The notes under the pieces were generated by a model. That model saw only the letters and a program-made list of their open reading frames with translations. It was not told where the DNA came from and did not search any database. Positions 1 through 7,500 of a stretch of 64,000 nucleotides of DNA are shown in pieces (positions within the stretch are counted from its first letter, which is position 1; every line of letters starts with the position of its first letter). The position numbers and the translations under genes were made by a program. Source of the stretch: a virus; IMG/VR virus record IMGVR_UViG_3300027763_000001, positions 1 to 64,000 of that record. One strand, given 5' to 3'.

Positions 1-378
1 AAGACTTCCAGCAACCCCTACTGCCGGTTCTTTCCCAAGCAGGACGACGACACGATCGCTGCCGCCGGGGGGTCGTTCGGGGGGTGGATGAAATATCTCA
101 AATGCGCCACCCAGCTGGCGGCCTACAAGATTGCGATCAAAGAAACCCTGGGAGTTACCATCAACCGAGTCGAGATTCTCACTTCCACGCCCCTGATCAC
201 GCAACGTTTCCAGATCTGCGGGCCCGAACTCAAGAAGTTTGAGGTCAAATGGCTCCAGAAAGTCCGGGCCTACTACGACCTAGTCGCCCAGGAGACTGCA
301 GCCGCAAGCGCCGGGCTTACCCTCGAGGAGTTGCTGGCCCTGCCGGCCGCCAAGCGGAAGGAGCTGGTGGCGGCCTAG
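1..378 (+). CDS. PD-(D/E)XK (RecB/Cas4-like) exonuclease, C-terminal part
   Basis: The reading frame is open from the first base and ends in TAG at 376-378, so the 5' end lies outside the window. The visible 125 residues contain ATQLAAYKIAI, which fits the QxxxY motif found after the catalytic core of RecB-family nucleases. It is followed by the usual amphipathic segment (EVKWLQKVRAYYD) that closes these domains. Family knowledge: such phage nucleases resect DNA for recombination or degrade host DNA. The catalytic D...(D/E)XK residues are upstream and not visible, so activity cannot be judged. The gene converges on the minus-strand membrane-protein pair and overlaps its stop by three bases. 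Residue 30 is an internal Met, not the true start. Confidence 0.65.
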   Translation, partial: KTSSNPYCRFFPKQDDDTIAAAGGSFGGWMKYLKCATQLAAYKIAIKETLGVTINRVEILTSTPLITQRFQICGPELKKFEVKWLQKVRAYYDLVAQETAAASAGLTLEELLALPAAKRKELVAA

Positions 379-710
379 AGGCGCTGGTCGGCCCGCGCCG
401 GCCACAGGTTCCCGGGCACCTCGCCCGGCGGCGTCAGCGGCAGAACGTCACCGGGGCTCGGGGGTGGGGTTCCCGCTGGCGGCGTCCGGTACACGTCTTC
501 GAGGATCTCCTTGCGCCGGCGCGCGTCGATCGCCGGGTTTGGTGTCACATATCCCAAAGCAAACCCGCCGGCTCCGGTGAACAGGCTGACCCCTTGCATA
601 TAGCAACCGCCATCGAACTTCGCCCCGCTGACCCGGCAGTCCAAGATGTAGACCAGCCCGAGCGCAGTCAGCAATCCCGTCAGCGTGAAAACCGGTGCTA
701 GAGCCTTCAT
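375..710 (-). CDS. Small membrane protein, two hydrophobic segments
   Basis: The 111-residue product has an N-terminal hydrophobic segment (about residues 5-24, ending ILDCRV) and a second one (about 41-55, FTGAGGFALGYV), followed by a charged and then Pro-rich tail. Cys25 and Cys36 could be exported or linked. The layout resembles the small membrane or spanin-like proteins near lysis genes of cyanophages, but I recognise no family. It starts at ATG 710, overlapping the last codon of the PAS-domain gene (ATGA type), so the two are probably co-translated. The shared membrane character suggests a joint job at the envelope; this is inference. Confidence 0.6.
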   Translation of the reverse strand: MKALAPVFTLTGLLTALGLVYILDCRVSGAKFDGGCYMQGVSLFTGAGGFALGYVTPNPAIDARRRKEILEDVYRTPPAGTPPPSPGDVLPLTPPGEVPGNLWPARADQRL

Positions 711-1345
711 GATTCCTGCCTCTCAAGCGCATCGATACGCCCCATCCATCCAACCACGACCCCATCGACCCGCACCGCGTCGGCCATCACCCGCACCGGG
801 ATCAGCTGGCCACTGCGCACATTCCGCAATCTCAAGCGGTAGCCAGGGAAGTCTCGCTTGTCCTGCACGGCCGACCCCCAGTCCTCGGTGTAGTGGGCCA
901 GGTCCTCCGGAGCGATGCAGTTCTTCCAGCCCAGCCCGGCTGCATCTTCAGCCGTCATGCCCACCAGCTCCAGCAGGGGCCGGCTGGATTGAACGTGGAC
1001 GCCTTCAGCGTTGGTCGTGTAAGACAAGACCCCAGCCCCGTCGCGCATGGAGTGAGCCTGCGCCTCGACGATCGCCAGGTGCCAGCGGATCCGGGCCAAG
1101 CACTGCTCGTTGCGTTTGGTCAAATCAAACAATGAGCCGCCGCCATTGGGGTACAACTGCCCCAGGACCAGGTCCAGTTTTCGCTGCGTCTCCCGGCCCG
1201 GCAAACGCTTCCGGGCCCAGGAGGCAGCCCCCCGCAGCAGGGGCCAGGTCCAGCTGTTCGCCTTTAAGAAGCCGTATCCCACCGCCCCGGCACCGCCAGC
1301 CCAAGCAAGTCGCTCCAACAGCAGGGTCAGCAGGACTGGATCCAT
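707..1345 (-). CDS. Membrane-anchored PAS-domain protein
   Basis: This 212-residue protein has an N-terminal hydrophobic helix (about 3-28), a basic linker (about 38-55), a helical stretch to about residue 100, then a PAS fold at about 105-208. PAS features visible in order are the N-terminal strand (LSYTTNAEGV), the helix ending in LLELVGMTAEDAAGLGW, the classic IAPEDL turn, a hydrophilic connector, then strands YRLRLRNVRSGQLIPVRV and VVVGWMGRIDAL. No kinase, cyclase or DNA-binding output domain follows, so it would sense or bind something at the membrane by itself or through a partner. The start is ATG 1345. The gene diverges from the primase-helicase and overlaps the next membrane gene by four bases. 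PAS identity is confident from motif order; ligand and role are unknown. Confidence 0.75.
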   Translation of the reverse strand: MDPVLLTLLLERLAWAGGAGAVGYGFLKANSWTWPLLRGAASWARKRLPGRETQRKLDLVLGQLYPNGGGSLFDLTKRNEQCLARIRWHLAIVEAQAHSMRDGAGVLSYTTNAEGVHVQSSRPLLELVGMTAEDAAGLGWKNCIAPEDLAHYTEDWGSAVQDKRDFPGYRLRLRNVRSGQLIPVRVMADAVRVDGVVVGWMGRIDALERQES

Positions 1346-1467
1346 TGCAACTGCCTGCTCCCGAGCCGGAGACCTGGATGGGTTCTGCGGTCATTCTGCC
1401 ACTACAGAGCAGTCTTGCGCTTCTGAGCACCCAGGCGAATCGGGGCGGGTCGCAGTTGTCGCAAGGA

Positions 1468-1495
1468 TTGACGCACTCTTGACGCAGTATTGACA
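1468..1495 (+). promoter_or_regulatory. Three TTGAC boxes spaced 11 bp, upstream of the primase-helicase
   Basis: TTGAC occurs at 1468, 1479 and 1490, exactly one helical turn apart, in the divergent gap between the PAS gene and the primase-helicase. Any one could act as a -35 hexamer, but no good -10 is seen at the right distance. The phased spacing is more like a protein-binding array. A fourth TTGACGC contains the TTG start codon itself at 1546. The rest of the 1346-1545 gap holds nothing else I can name. Confidence 0.4.
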
Positions 1496-1545
1496 GGAAC
1501 GGACCAACCCGTGCAAACTCGAAACTGCATTCCTGCACTGCCGCC

Positions 1546-3909
1546 TTGACGCCGATCCTCTGGTCCGCCCACCCCGACATCCATGACAAACCTCTTTGGG
1601 AACCTCGCTTTGGTTATGGCTGGCAGCGGCGAGGCCCCGACCTCCAGGGCTTGATCGACCACATCACCACCGGAGGCGCGTTTATTACCGCCGCAATGAC
1701 GTCCCACCACCGCACGGCAGCGGCCTTTGAGTCCACGTCCCTGGTGGCCATCGATGTCGACTACGGGCTGACCGTCGAAGAGTTCGCTCAACACCCCCTG
1801 GCTGCCTGCGCCTGCTTCGCCTACACCACTCCGTCGCATGAACCGGAGGCCGGCAAGCACCGTTTCCGCGTTCTGTTTCGCTTGCCTGAAACCATCCACA
1901 GCGGCGAACTTTGCAAAGCGATTGTCACGATTCTCACCAACGCCCTGGGCGGCGACCGCAGCTGCACTGATCCGACCCATCTTTTCTATGGCAACACCAA
2001 GGCCATCCGCCTGATCGAGGCACCAGACGCCGCTCTTGACGGGCAAATCATCCTTGACGCCGAGGCTTTTCTCGAACAGCAGCGCATTGCCTGCCGTGAC
2101 GCCGCTTCCGAGGTCGACGAGCTTTCGATCCTGCGTGCCATCCATGTTCTCGAGCAGGTGCTCAATCCCACTTGCGACGGCGAACGCGACAAGTTCGTCC
2201 GAATCTCAGCAGCCGCCCGCGCCGGCGGTGACGCTGTCTTTCCGGCCTGGTCTGATTGGGCCAGCAGAGGGCACCACGGATCCCAGAAGAACAAGCGCCA
2301 GTCCTCCGAGCGCTGGTTCCGCGGGCTCAAGGGAAGTTCCCTGGGCACCCTGTTTTTCCTGGCTTCCGAGCAAGACCCCAGCTGGCGCGACAGCCTGCCC
2401 GATGAACTGCGCTCTAGCGAAGGCCATGGCTTCAAGGGTCACTCCGACACCTATGCCGGCTACGACGCGGAGGACTTCATGGGCGATCCAGCCATTTCGA
2501 TCCCGAGCACTCCGCAGCCCTCGATGTTTGACCCCGAGTCCCCCTGGGCGAAGGTCGTAACGCTTTCTGCCGGCTACGAAGAGGAGGCCTTCCAGGGAGA
2601 CCCACCCGAAAAACCCACAGGCGGCGACGGGGCCAGCAACCAAGGAGTGCCCGACAAACGGGCCCCTGGTCGTCCCAAGAAGGTCAAAAACGACCCGATC
2701 GAAACGATCATGGTCCGGCTGCGCAACCTTTACCCCAGCTTGCGCCGCAACGTCGTCACCGATCAGGACGAGTTTGGCCCTAAGGAAAAGCCCCAGCAGC
2801 TGCCGGACTCCAGCACCACCTACGTCAGGCTCAGCCGCGGCACCGGCGACGTTTTCCCCAAGACGCTCGTCAACGACTTGATCCAGGTGGTTGCCTACGA
2901 GAATCGCTACAACCCAGTCAAGGGTTACCTGGAAGGCTGCCTCTCTGGCCATGCTCCTTGCTCCTATTTCGACCACCTGGCCACTCAACTCTTGGGCATC
3001 GAGATCGAGGACAGCGATTCACTGGCCATCAACGGCCGCGCAGTGGCCGACGAAATCCTGCGGCGCTTCCTGATCGGGGCCGTGGCCCGTGCCATGCAGC
3101 CGGGGTGTGACATGCCCTGGATACCGATCTTCGTTGGCGCCCAGAATCTCGGCAAGTCTGCCTTCCTGCGCTACCTGGTTCCGCCCCAGCACTGCGGTCC
3201 CTCCTGGTCAGCCACGGTGCAACAGGGGATTGGACTGCTCAAAGAGAAGCCGCACATGCTTCATGCCGGCTGGATCGTTGTTCTTGACGAGGTCGAGCGC
3301 TACTTCCAGCGCAGATACGTTGAGGAACTCAAGAACTTGATTTCGACCCCAGTCGACTATTCCGCCAAGAAGTACCAGAACGAGGTTCACTACCCCCGGT
3401 CTTTTGTGATGGCCGGCGCCACCAACACCCGCGACTTCCTGGTGGACCCCACTGGAAACCGGCGCTTCTTACCGGTCATCATCCACGGCCGAGTGCCCAG
3501 CCCCGAAGACCCACGAGTGAAGATCATCGACCTCGACCGGCTGCAGCGGGACCGCGACTCGATCTGGGCAGCCGCCTACACGGCCTACCTGGCTGGCGAG
3601 CCCTGGACCTTCTCGTCTCACGAGCTGGCCCAAGTGAACGGCTACATCGATGGATTCACTGCCGACAGCGGCATTGCCCCCTTGGTCGCCCGGGTCTTAA
3701 GTACTCACACCACCGGGCTGATCAGGGGCCGCCGCTACGTCCTGCTCAATGAGGTGATGCAGCAGATGGGCATCGAGGTGACCAAGTTCGCCCACATGCG
3801 GACCGCGGTCAGCGACGAGCTGAAGCGGCTGGGTTGGGAATCCAAGCGGGTTTTGATCATGGCCAAGTTGACCCGGGTCTGGCTGGAGCCGGCAAAGGGG
3901 CAGTCATGA
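1546..3909 (+). CDS. AEP primase / VapE-type helicase fusion
   Basis: The 787-residue protein combines primer synthesis and unwinding for phage replication. The N-terminal archaeo-eukaryotic primase domain carries the metal-binding pair in VAIDVDYG (residues 67-74) and an RFRVLFRLP strand. A PriCT-2-type region follows at about 190-275 (DKFVRISAAARAGG... WFRGLKG). A Pro/Gly/acidic linker leads to a VirE/VapE-type P-loop ATPase with Walker A GAQNLGKS (531-538), Walker B IVVLDE (577-582), and the sensor-like AGATNT and GNRRFLPV segments. The start is TTG; no better in-frame start exists upstream. It is followed at ATGA overlap by a 92-residue ORF. Divergence from the PAS gene and the TTGAC array upstream suggest it heads a plus-strand early unit. 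Confidence 0.85.
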   Translation: MTPILWSAHPDIHDKPLWEPRFGYGWQRRGPDLQGLIDHITTGGAFITAAMTSHHRTAAAFESTSLVAIDVDYGLTVEEFAQHPLAACACFAYTTPSHEPEAGKHRFRVLFRLPETIHSGELCKAIVTILTNALGGDRSCTDPTHLFYGNTKAIRLIEAPDAALDGQIILDAEAFLEQQRIACRDAASEVDELSILRAIHVLEQVLNPTCDGERDKFVRISAAARAGGDAVFPAWSDWASRGHHGSQKNKRQSSERWFRGLKGSSLGTLFFLASEQDPSWRDSLPDELRSSEGHGFKGHSDTYAGYDAEDFMGDPAISIPSTPQPSMFDPESPWAKVVTLSAGYEEEAFQGDPPEKPTGGDGASNQGVPDKRAPGRPKKVKNDPIETIMVRLRNLYPSLRRNVVTDQDEFGPKEKPQQLPDSSTTYVRLSRGTGDVFPKTLVNDLIQVVAYENRYNPVKGYLEGCLSGHAPCSYFDHLATQLLGIEIEDSDSLAINGRAVADEILRRFLIGAVARAMQPGCDMPWIPIFVGAQNLGKSAFLRYLVPPQHCGPSWSATVQQGIGLLKEKPHMLHAGWIVVLDEVERYFQRRYVEELKNLISTPVDYSAKKYQNEVHYPRSFVMAGATNTRDFLVDPTGNRRFLPVIIHGRVPSPEDPRVKIIDLDRLQRDRDSIWAAAYTAYLAGEPWTFSSHELAQVNGYIDGFTADSGIAPLVARVLSTHTTGLIRGRRYVLLNEVMQQMGIEVTKFAHMRTAVSDELKRLGWESKRVLIMAKLTRVWLEPAKGQS

Positions 3910-4184
3910 ACAAGAGACGCAACGCGAACTGTGACCGTCGCCACTCGAAGAGCGAGCCGGTCCGAGAGGAGGGCATCTCTCCGGCCGCTTTCCGCCGAGC
4001 CCGAGCGTCTTGGCTGAGTCTCACTGAGACAGCTGATTTCCAGCTTCTGCTGAGACTGGCTGCGCTGGAAGGCTTTCTTCCAGGTCAGTCGCATCAGTCT
4101 CAGGCGAGACTCACGAAATCAGCGAGAATTGACGACCCCCTGTCGCTCAAGCCGGCTGCGGGGGAACCAGTCTCAAGGGGTTGA
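3906..4184 (+). CDS. Small ORF after the primase-helicase, may be non-coding repeat DNA
   Basis: The 92-codon frame starts at ATG 3906, overlapping the primase-helicase stop in ATGA, which favours translation. The product is basic at the N terminus (MNKRRNANCDRRH) and then helical (ADFQLLLRLAALEGFL). I recognise no family. Its second half coincides with a cluster of GTCTC/GAGAC inverted repeats, so the DNA may be constrained as a binding or origin region, and the ORF might be incidental or serve both purposes. Confidence 0.45.
   Translation: MNKRRNANCDRRHSKSEPVREEGISPAAFRRARASWLSLTETADFQLLLRLAALEGFLPGQSHQSQARLTKSARIDDPLSLKPAAGEPVSRG
4018..4176. repeat. Cluster of TGAGAC/GTCTCA half-sites with two perfect inverted repeats
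   Basis: Within 160 bp the hexamer GTCTCA or its complement, or the one-base-shorter GTCTC core, occurs six times. Two pairs form perfect inverted repeats: GTCTCAcTGAGAC at 4018-4030 and AGTCTCaggcGAGACT at 4096-4111. Single copies lie at about 4051 and 4170. It sits directly behind the primase-helicase, where origins or initiator-binding iterons are often found. That role is inference. Confidence 0.45.
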
Positions 4185-4604
4185 CGCAAGAGCCTCACGA
4201 GCGCTTCCTTTCTGTCAGAAATAGAAACTCCACTGCGGACGCTTCATCCCTGTTTGTGCCCCCTTCCGAACACGCCCTGAATACCCGCTAGCCTCTGTGC
4301 GCTCCAAATCCGCATCCCATTGGCGGAAAGGGGGAAAACATTTCTGACAAGAAGGAAGCACCTATGCCCCAGGTGCGTCATGCCCCCCGGTCCCCTTCCA
4401 GCCCAACCGATCACAGCGAAGAGACCTCGTCATTACCTCCCTAGCCACGCCGAACGGCTCCCGGCTCTTCCAGTCGCGCCAAGCGGTTTTGGCTTCGGCG
4501 CCCTGGCCGGGTCTCCCTGGCTCCCGCCTGCCCCGCCCCTGGGTCCGCGCCGGCCTCCTCGGACCAGGCTTGCGTTTTAACCACCAATCTTCGAACTGTC
4601 CACC
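4185..4604. other. Intergenic stretch with paired palindromes
   Basis: No long gene is supported across these 420 bases. Two related palindromic sites are visible: TTTCTGtCAGAAA at 4209-4221 (perfect, six-base arms) and TTTCTGACAAGAA at 4341-4353 (imperfect). A TTGACGCAAGAG box lies at 4181-4192. A short ORF with a good ribosome-binding site follows the second palindrome. The 4445-4604 part is GC-rich, with open frames on both strands that read as compositional shadows. Confidence 0.4.
4364..4444 (+). CDS. Possible 26-residue small protein
   Basis: ATG 4364 follows AAGGAAG by about seven bases, the best Shine-Dalgarno-like sequence in this neighbourhood, and the frame closes at TAG 4442-4444. 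The peptide is polar (MPQVRHAPRSPSSPTDHSEE...). Because the palindrome at 4341-4353 overlaps its leader, it could be a regulated small protein or leader peptide. There is no family evidence. Confidence 0.25.
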   Translation: MPQVRHAPRSPSSPTDHSEETSSLPP

Positions 4605-4934
4605 ATGCTCCTTGAGTTTCACGGCCACCAGTCGGTCCACCCCCTTGAAGGCCGCGACCGGCCGATCGTTGATCGCCTGCTCGCCTGCACGGCAGACACC
4701 GCCACCGACACAGACGTCGTCGACCTGGCCCGCCTGGTCACCCGCTACGCCGACTTCCAGGGCGCCTTCCCCCTGAAGAAGGACCTGATCCAGGCCGCCA
4801 AAGCCTTGGGCTTCGCCAATCGCGACGCTCTCAACACCGCTGCCAGGCGCATTTGGCAGTCCGGCTACTCGCCAATGAGCGATCAGGCTGACACAGGTGT
4901 AGGATCTGGCGCAGACGTGCAGGCGGCCGAGTGA
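4605..4934 (+). CDS. Hypothetical helical protein, 109 aa
   Basis: The start is ATG 4605. The central part reads as a compact helical domain (VDRLLACTADTATDTDVVDLARLV... FPLKKDLIQAAKALGFANRDALNTAARRIW) with alternating hydrophobic positions. The LKKDLIQAAKALGF...RDALNTAARRI stretch has helix-turn-helix spacing, so DNA binding is possible but not shown. The C-terminal tail is acidic and polar. The opposite strand is also open here, but its product is Gly/Arg-rich and reads as a shadow. It begins the run of small plus-strand accessory genes. Confidence 0.55.
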   Translation: MLLEFHGHQSVHPLEGRDRPIVDRLLACTADTATDTDVVDLARLVTRYADFQGAFPLKKDLIQAAKALGFANRDALNTAARRIWQSGYSPMSDQADTGVGSGADVQAAE

Positions 4935-4977
4935 GGCGGCTGGCGTCCTGCTCCCCTTTTTTTTCCCAGGCGATTTT

Positions 4978-5175
4978 ATGAGCATTAGCAGCGACCAGGG
5001 CCGCATCGGTCCTTTTTGGTGGGTCAACTCAGATCAGACGCTTCGCACGGCATTCGTGCCAGTGACGCTTGGCATTATTGATACCGGCATGGTGGCGAAG
5101 AGCAGGGTGGTCCTCTGGGGCACCTGCGGCATTGGCTGCAACGTCCACATTGCCATGGAGGCGCTCGATGTCTGA
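4978..5175 (+). CDS. Hypothetical small protein, 65 aa
   Basis: The start is ATG 4978, after an unusual T-run (4957-4964). The product (MSISSDQGRIGPFWWVNSDQTLR...) is mostly beta-prone, with no membrane helix or recognised motif. Its final codons overlap the start of the next gene by eight bases, consistent with a co-translated accessory cassette. Confidence 0.45.
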   Translation: MSISSDQGRIGPFWWVNSDQTLRTAFVPVTLGIIDTGMVAKSRVVLWGTCGIGCNVHIAMEALDV

Positions 5176-6097
5176 GCCCGCCCCCACAATCCGCGCCGCT
5201 CTGGAGCGGTTTATTGAGCTGGGGGAGGCCGCCGCTGCTCCCACCTCAATTCCAATTATCACCAAGGCGATGTGGTTCAACGCCATCGCCGCAGCCGAAG
5301 CCGCCCTAGAGGCTGAGCCGGAGGGGCCAACGTTGGCGGAAGAGGCCCTGTGCGCACTGGAGCGGATTCAACATGGAGACGCAAGCTCCGGCTCTGACGA
5401 CTTCGATTTAGTCGCCAATGCACTAGGCCAGTTACGTCGCTACGACGCTACTCCGCCAGCACCGGAGCAGGGGCAGGGCCGATGGACCGAAGGTGTTTGC
5501 GGAGACGGCGCCGCGATCCTGTTTGATGGCGCCATGGTGCCCATTGAGGAGGTGGTTCGAGCGCTGAACGGGCGACCCACCCCGCCAGTGCCAGAACTGC
5601 TGGAAGCCAATTTTCGCGCTTGGCACAAAGAAGCACGGGGCTCTTTGTATTACGGGGCCATGCCTCTTTGTGACGCAATTGAGTGGGCGCAGCACCTGCT
5701 CCAACAAGTCACCCTGCAAGCGCTTGTTTCGCCGGCGGCACCGGCGCCGCCGATCACAGAGCCTTCAGCGCTACCTGAATTGGTCCGATACGGCTTTATT
5801 GGCGACGGCCCCAACCGGCCCCTGCTGGTTTGGTCGGTAGATGGCTATTGGACTCCATGGCACATCGCTGCCACCCTGCTTCAGCAACAGCAAGCCGAGC
5901 TGGCTACCCTGCGAGGGGTGCCGGTGGCAGTGAGTGAGCGCATCATCTCCATTGCGAAGGCGGTCCAGGAGTGCGCTTTCACCCATGAGCCAGACGCCCG
6001 GCTGATTGGCAACGTCTGCGCCGAGGACGTTGCCGATCTGTGCACCGCCGCCCTCGCCACCCCGCCAGTGCCCCAGGCTGGGGAGGTGGAGGCGTGA
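5168..6097 (+). CDS. Cyanophage-type accessory protein with PVSER-like motif
   Basis: ATG 5168 lies inside the end of the preceding ORF and gives 309 residues; longer upstream starts would read through unrelated sequence. The protein is rich in Ala, Glu and Pro, with several helical segments (AALERFIELGEAAA, LAEEALCALERI). It includes VPVAVSERIISIAKAVQE near residue 255, which resembles the PVSER motif of Synechococcus-phage proteins. Trp-containing strands (LLVWSVDGYWTPWHIA) precede it. No catalytic residues are recognised. It probably belongs with the two following genes in one translationally coupled set. Confidence 0.6.
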   Translation: MSEPAPTIRAALERFIELGEAAAAPTSIPIITKAMWFNAIAAAEAALEAEPEGPTLAEEALCALERIQHGDASSGSDDFDLVANALGQLRRYDATPPAPEQGQGRWTEGVCGDGAAILFDGAMVPIEEVVRALNGRPTPPVPELLEANFRAWHKEARGSLYYGAMPLCDAIEWAQHLLQQVTLQALVSPAAPAPPITEPSALPELVRYGFIGDGPNRPLLVWSVDGYWTPWHIAATLLQQQQAELATLRGVPVAVSERIISIAKAVQECAFTHEPDARLIGNVCAEDVADLCTAALATPPVPQAGEVEA

Positions 6098-6378
6098 GCA
6101 CCCCGCCACTGATGCCAGCGGCCTACTCCGCCGGCAATGGTGTGACGATTCGTAGAACCAGGCAGTCCCCTGATTTGTGGGCCGTTCACAAAGGGGATAT
6201 GTGGCTCGGCAACCTGGAATGCCTTTCGACTGATGGCGAATGGGTCCACGAGCCAATGCCATCGTCCCGAACCCAAGGATGGCTCGATGGCCATCGCTTT
6301 GCTACCGCTGAATCCGCTGCAGCCGTTTTGGCTGCTGTTTCACAGCCTGCGCCCCAGATCAAAAAGACCCAGCCATGA
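6094..6378 (+). CDS. Hypothetical accessory protein, 94 aa
   Basis: GTG 6094 overlaps the previous stop (GTGA), and the gene ends in an ATGA overlap with the next one, so the start is set by context. The product has beta-prone segments with several Trp residues (PDLWAVHKGDMWLGNLECL, DGEWVHEPM) and an Ala-rich helix near the end. This Trp pattern recalls small cyanophage proteins of unknown function. Confidence 0.55.
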   Translation: MSTPPLMPAAYSAGNGVTIRRTRQSPDLWAVHKGDMWLGNLECLSTDGEWVHEPMPSSRTQGWLDGHRFATAESAAAVLAAVSQPAPQIKKTQP

Positions 6379-6815
6379 GTACCTCAACCGTCAACTATCA
6401 AACCTTTCGCGATGATCTCATCGCCCGCATGGCTGATGAGCTGGACCACCTTCAGCCGCTGCCTGCGTTTCCACCTGCCACGTCTCATCCGCTCGCCGCC
6501 GAAGCGCGCGCTTTGCTTCAGCTTGGCTTGTCGCTAGTGGTTGCTCCAGTTCCGGTAAGTGAGCGGCCATGGGAGCGGGAAGGCTGGTGTCATCCCGAAA
6601 CTGGAATGTGCTTGATTGAGCAATGGTGCGCCGATGACATTTACTCGATAACATGGAAACTTCAGCTTCCGATTAGCGAGCAGGAGATAAAAAAAGGCAG
6701 ACATTGCACGATCAAGGCTATTTACCCTGAAGGGCGGGTCGATAACTTTTTGCTGATGTTCGGCAGATCGCTTCCTTTTGACAGCACTTTTTTGGCAGTA
6801 CCTATTCAGCCATGA
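6375..6815 (+). CDS. PVSER-motif cyanophage accessory protein, 146 aa
   Basis: ATG 6375 overlaps the preceding stop. The N-terminal half is helical (FRDDLIARMADELDHLQPL, AAEARALLQLGLSLV). It is followed by APVPVSERPWEREGWCHPE, matching the PVSER...E/C-rich motif I associate with small proteins of Synechococcus phages. The C-terminal half is strand-rich (DDIYSITWKLQLPISEQEI, DSTFLAVPIQP). From codon 90 onwards the DNA is AT-richer than its neighbours, suggesting a recently acquired segment. No function is known to me. Confidence 0.6.
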   Translation: MSTSTVNYQTFRDDLIARMADELDHLQPLPAFPPATSHPLAAEARALLQLGLSLVVAPVPVSERPWEREGWCHPETGMCLIEQWCADDIYSITWKLQLPISEQEIKKGRHCTIKAIYPEGRVDNFLLMFGRSLPFDSTFLAVPIQP

Positions 6816-6893
6816 CTGCCATTGCCCTCTTTTTTATCTGCTTCACGGGCATTCCTTTTTGTCGATTCTTCGGAGTCCCAACGCTATTGCATC

Positions 6894-7451
6894 ATGCCTG
6901 ACAGTAATCATGCTCCCCTCAAAACTGCCACCGAAAAACCAACCATGAAACAGTACGTCAAGCCCCGACGCATCTATCTTGCATCTTCGTGGCGGAATCC
7001 TACTCAGCCCGCAGTATTAGCCGCTTTGCGTGATGCTGGACATGAAGTGTATGACTTCCGTAATCCTGCTCCAGGGTATAAAGGCTTTGCCTGGAGCGAC
7101 TGCGGCGGCATGGCTAACCAGGACGGGCCAGGCAGAGGAGCTAGAACAATCCCCTCCTACCTGGAGGCGATCCGTTCGACACGCGCAACCGAAGGCTTTG
7201 CATTTGACAAGGAAGCGCTGGACTGGTGCGACACTTGCGTGCTGGCGCTACCATGTGGCCGCAGTGCCCATCTTGAGTTAGGTTACGCAACTGGTCAAGG
7301 CAAGGACACCTACGTGCTATTGCACGAGCATCAATTCGAGCCTGAGTTAATGTACCTGCTTAATACAGGTATTTGCGCCAGCACGCAAGAACTTATCGAA
7401 GTTCTTGGCCCTCAACGCTGCTACGGACGACCAGCGCCCCAGGCTCAATAA
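6894..7451 (+). CDS. Nucleoside 2-deoxyribosyltransferase-like protein
   Basis: This 185-residue protein begins with the fold's diagnostic first strand RRIYLASSWRNP, then AALRDAGHEVYDFRNP. A later block, FAFDKEALDWCDTCVLALPCGRSAHLELGYATGQGKDTYVLL, carries the Asp and Ser-x-x-x-Glu-type residues that in this superfamily form the nucleoside site (HLELGYA holds the candidate Glu). Family knowledge: these enzymes exchange or hydrolyse the base of deoxynucleosides, and phage members are mostly uncharacterised. Possible starts are ATG 6894 (chosen) or ATG 6945, just ahead of the conserved core; neither has a clear ribosome-binding site. It lies next to the dCMP deaminase, fitting nucleotide metabolism. 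Confidence 0.65.
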   Translation: MPDSNHAPLKTATEKPTMKQYVKPRRIYLASSWRNPTQPAVLAALRDAGHEVYDFRNPAPGYKGFAWSDCGGMANQDGPGRGARTIPSYLEAIRSTRATEGFAFDKEALDWCDTCVLALPCGRSAHLELGYATGQGKDTYVLLHEHQFEPELMYLLNTGICASTQELIEVLGPQRCYGRPAPQAQ

Positions 7452-7468
7452 AGGGAGTCCTACCAATT

Positions 7469-7498
7469 ATGACCGCCACCACCTTCTTTGTTCTTTAA
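7469..7498 (+). CDS. Nine-codon mini-ORF ahead of the dCMP deaminase
   Basis: ATG 7469 follows GGGAG (7453-7457) and reads nine codons (MTATTFFVL) to TAA 7496-7498. The deaminase TTG start lies two bases beyond. The mini-ORF has the better initiation signal, so it may load ribosomes that re-initiate on the weak TTG start. Confidence 0.3.
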   Translation: MTATTFFVL

Positions 7499-7500
7499 CC

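Noticed and set aside
4950-4970. T-run 4957-4964 as a terminator
   Set aside because: No stable stem precedes it on either strand.
4362-5027. 221-codon minus-strand frame
   Set aside because: It overlaps the plus-strand 109-residue and 65-residue genes. Its text is Gly/Arg-rich and lacks a domain-like pattern, although part of it beyond 4445 cannot be fully excluded.
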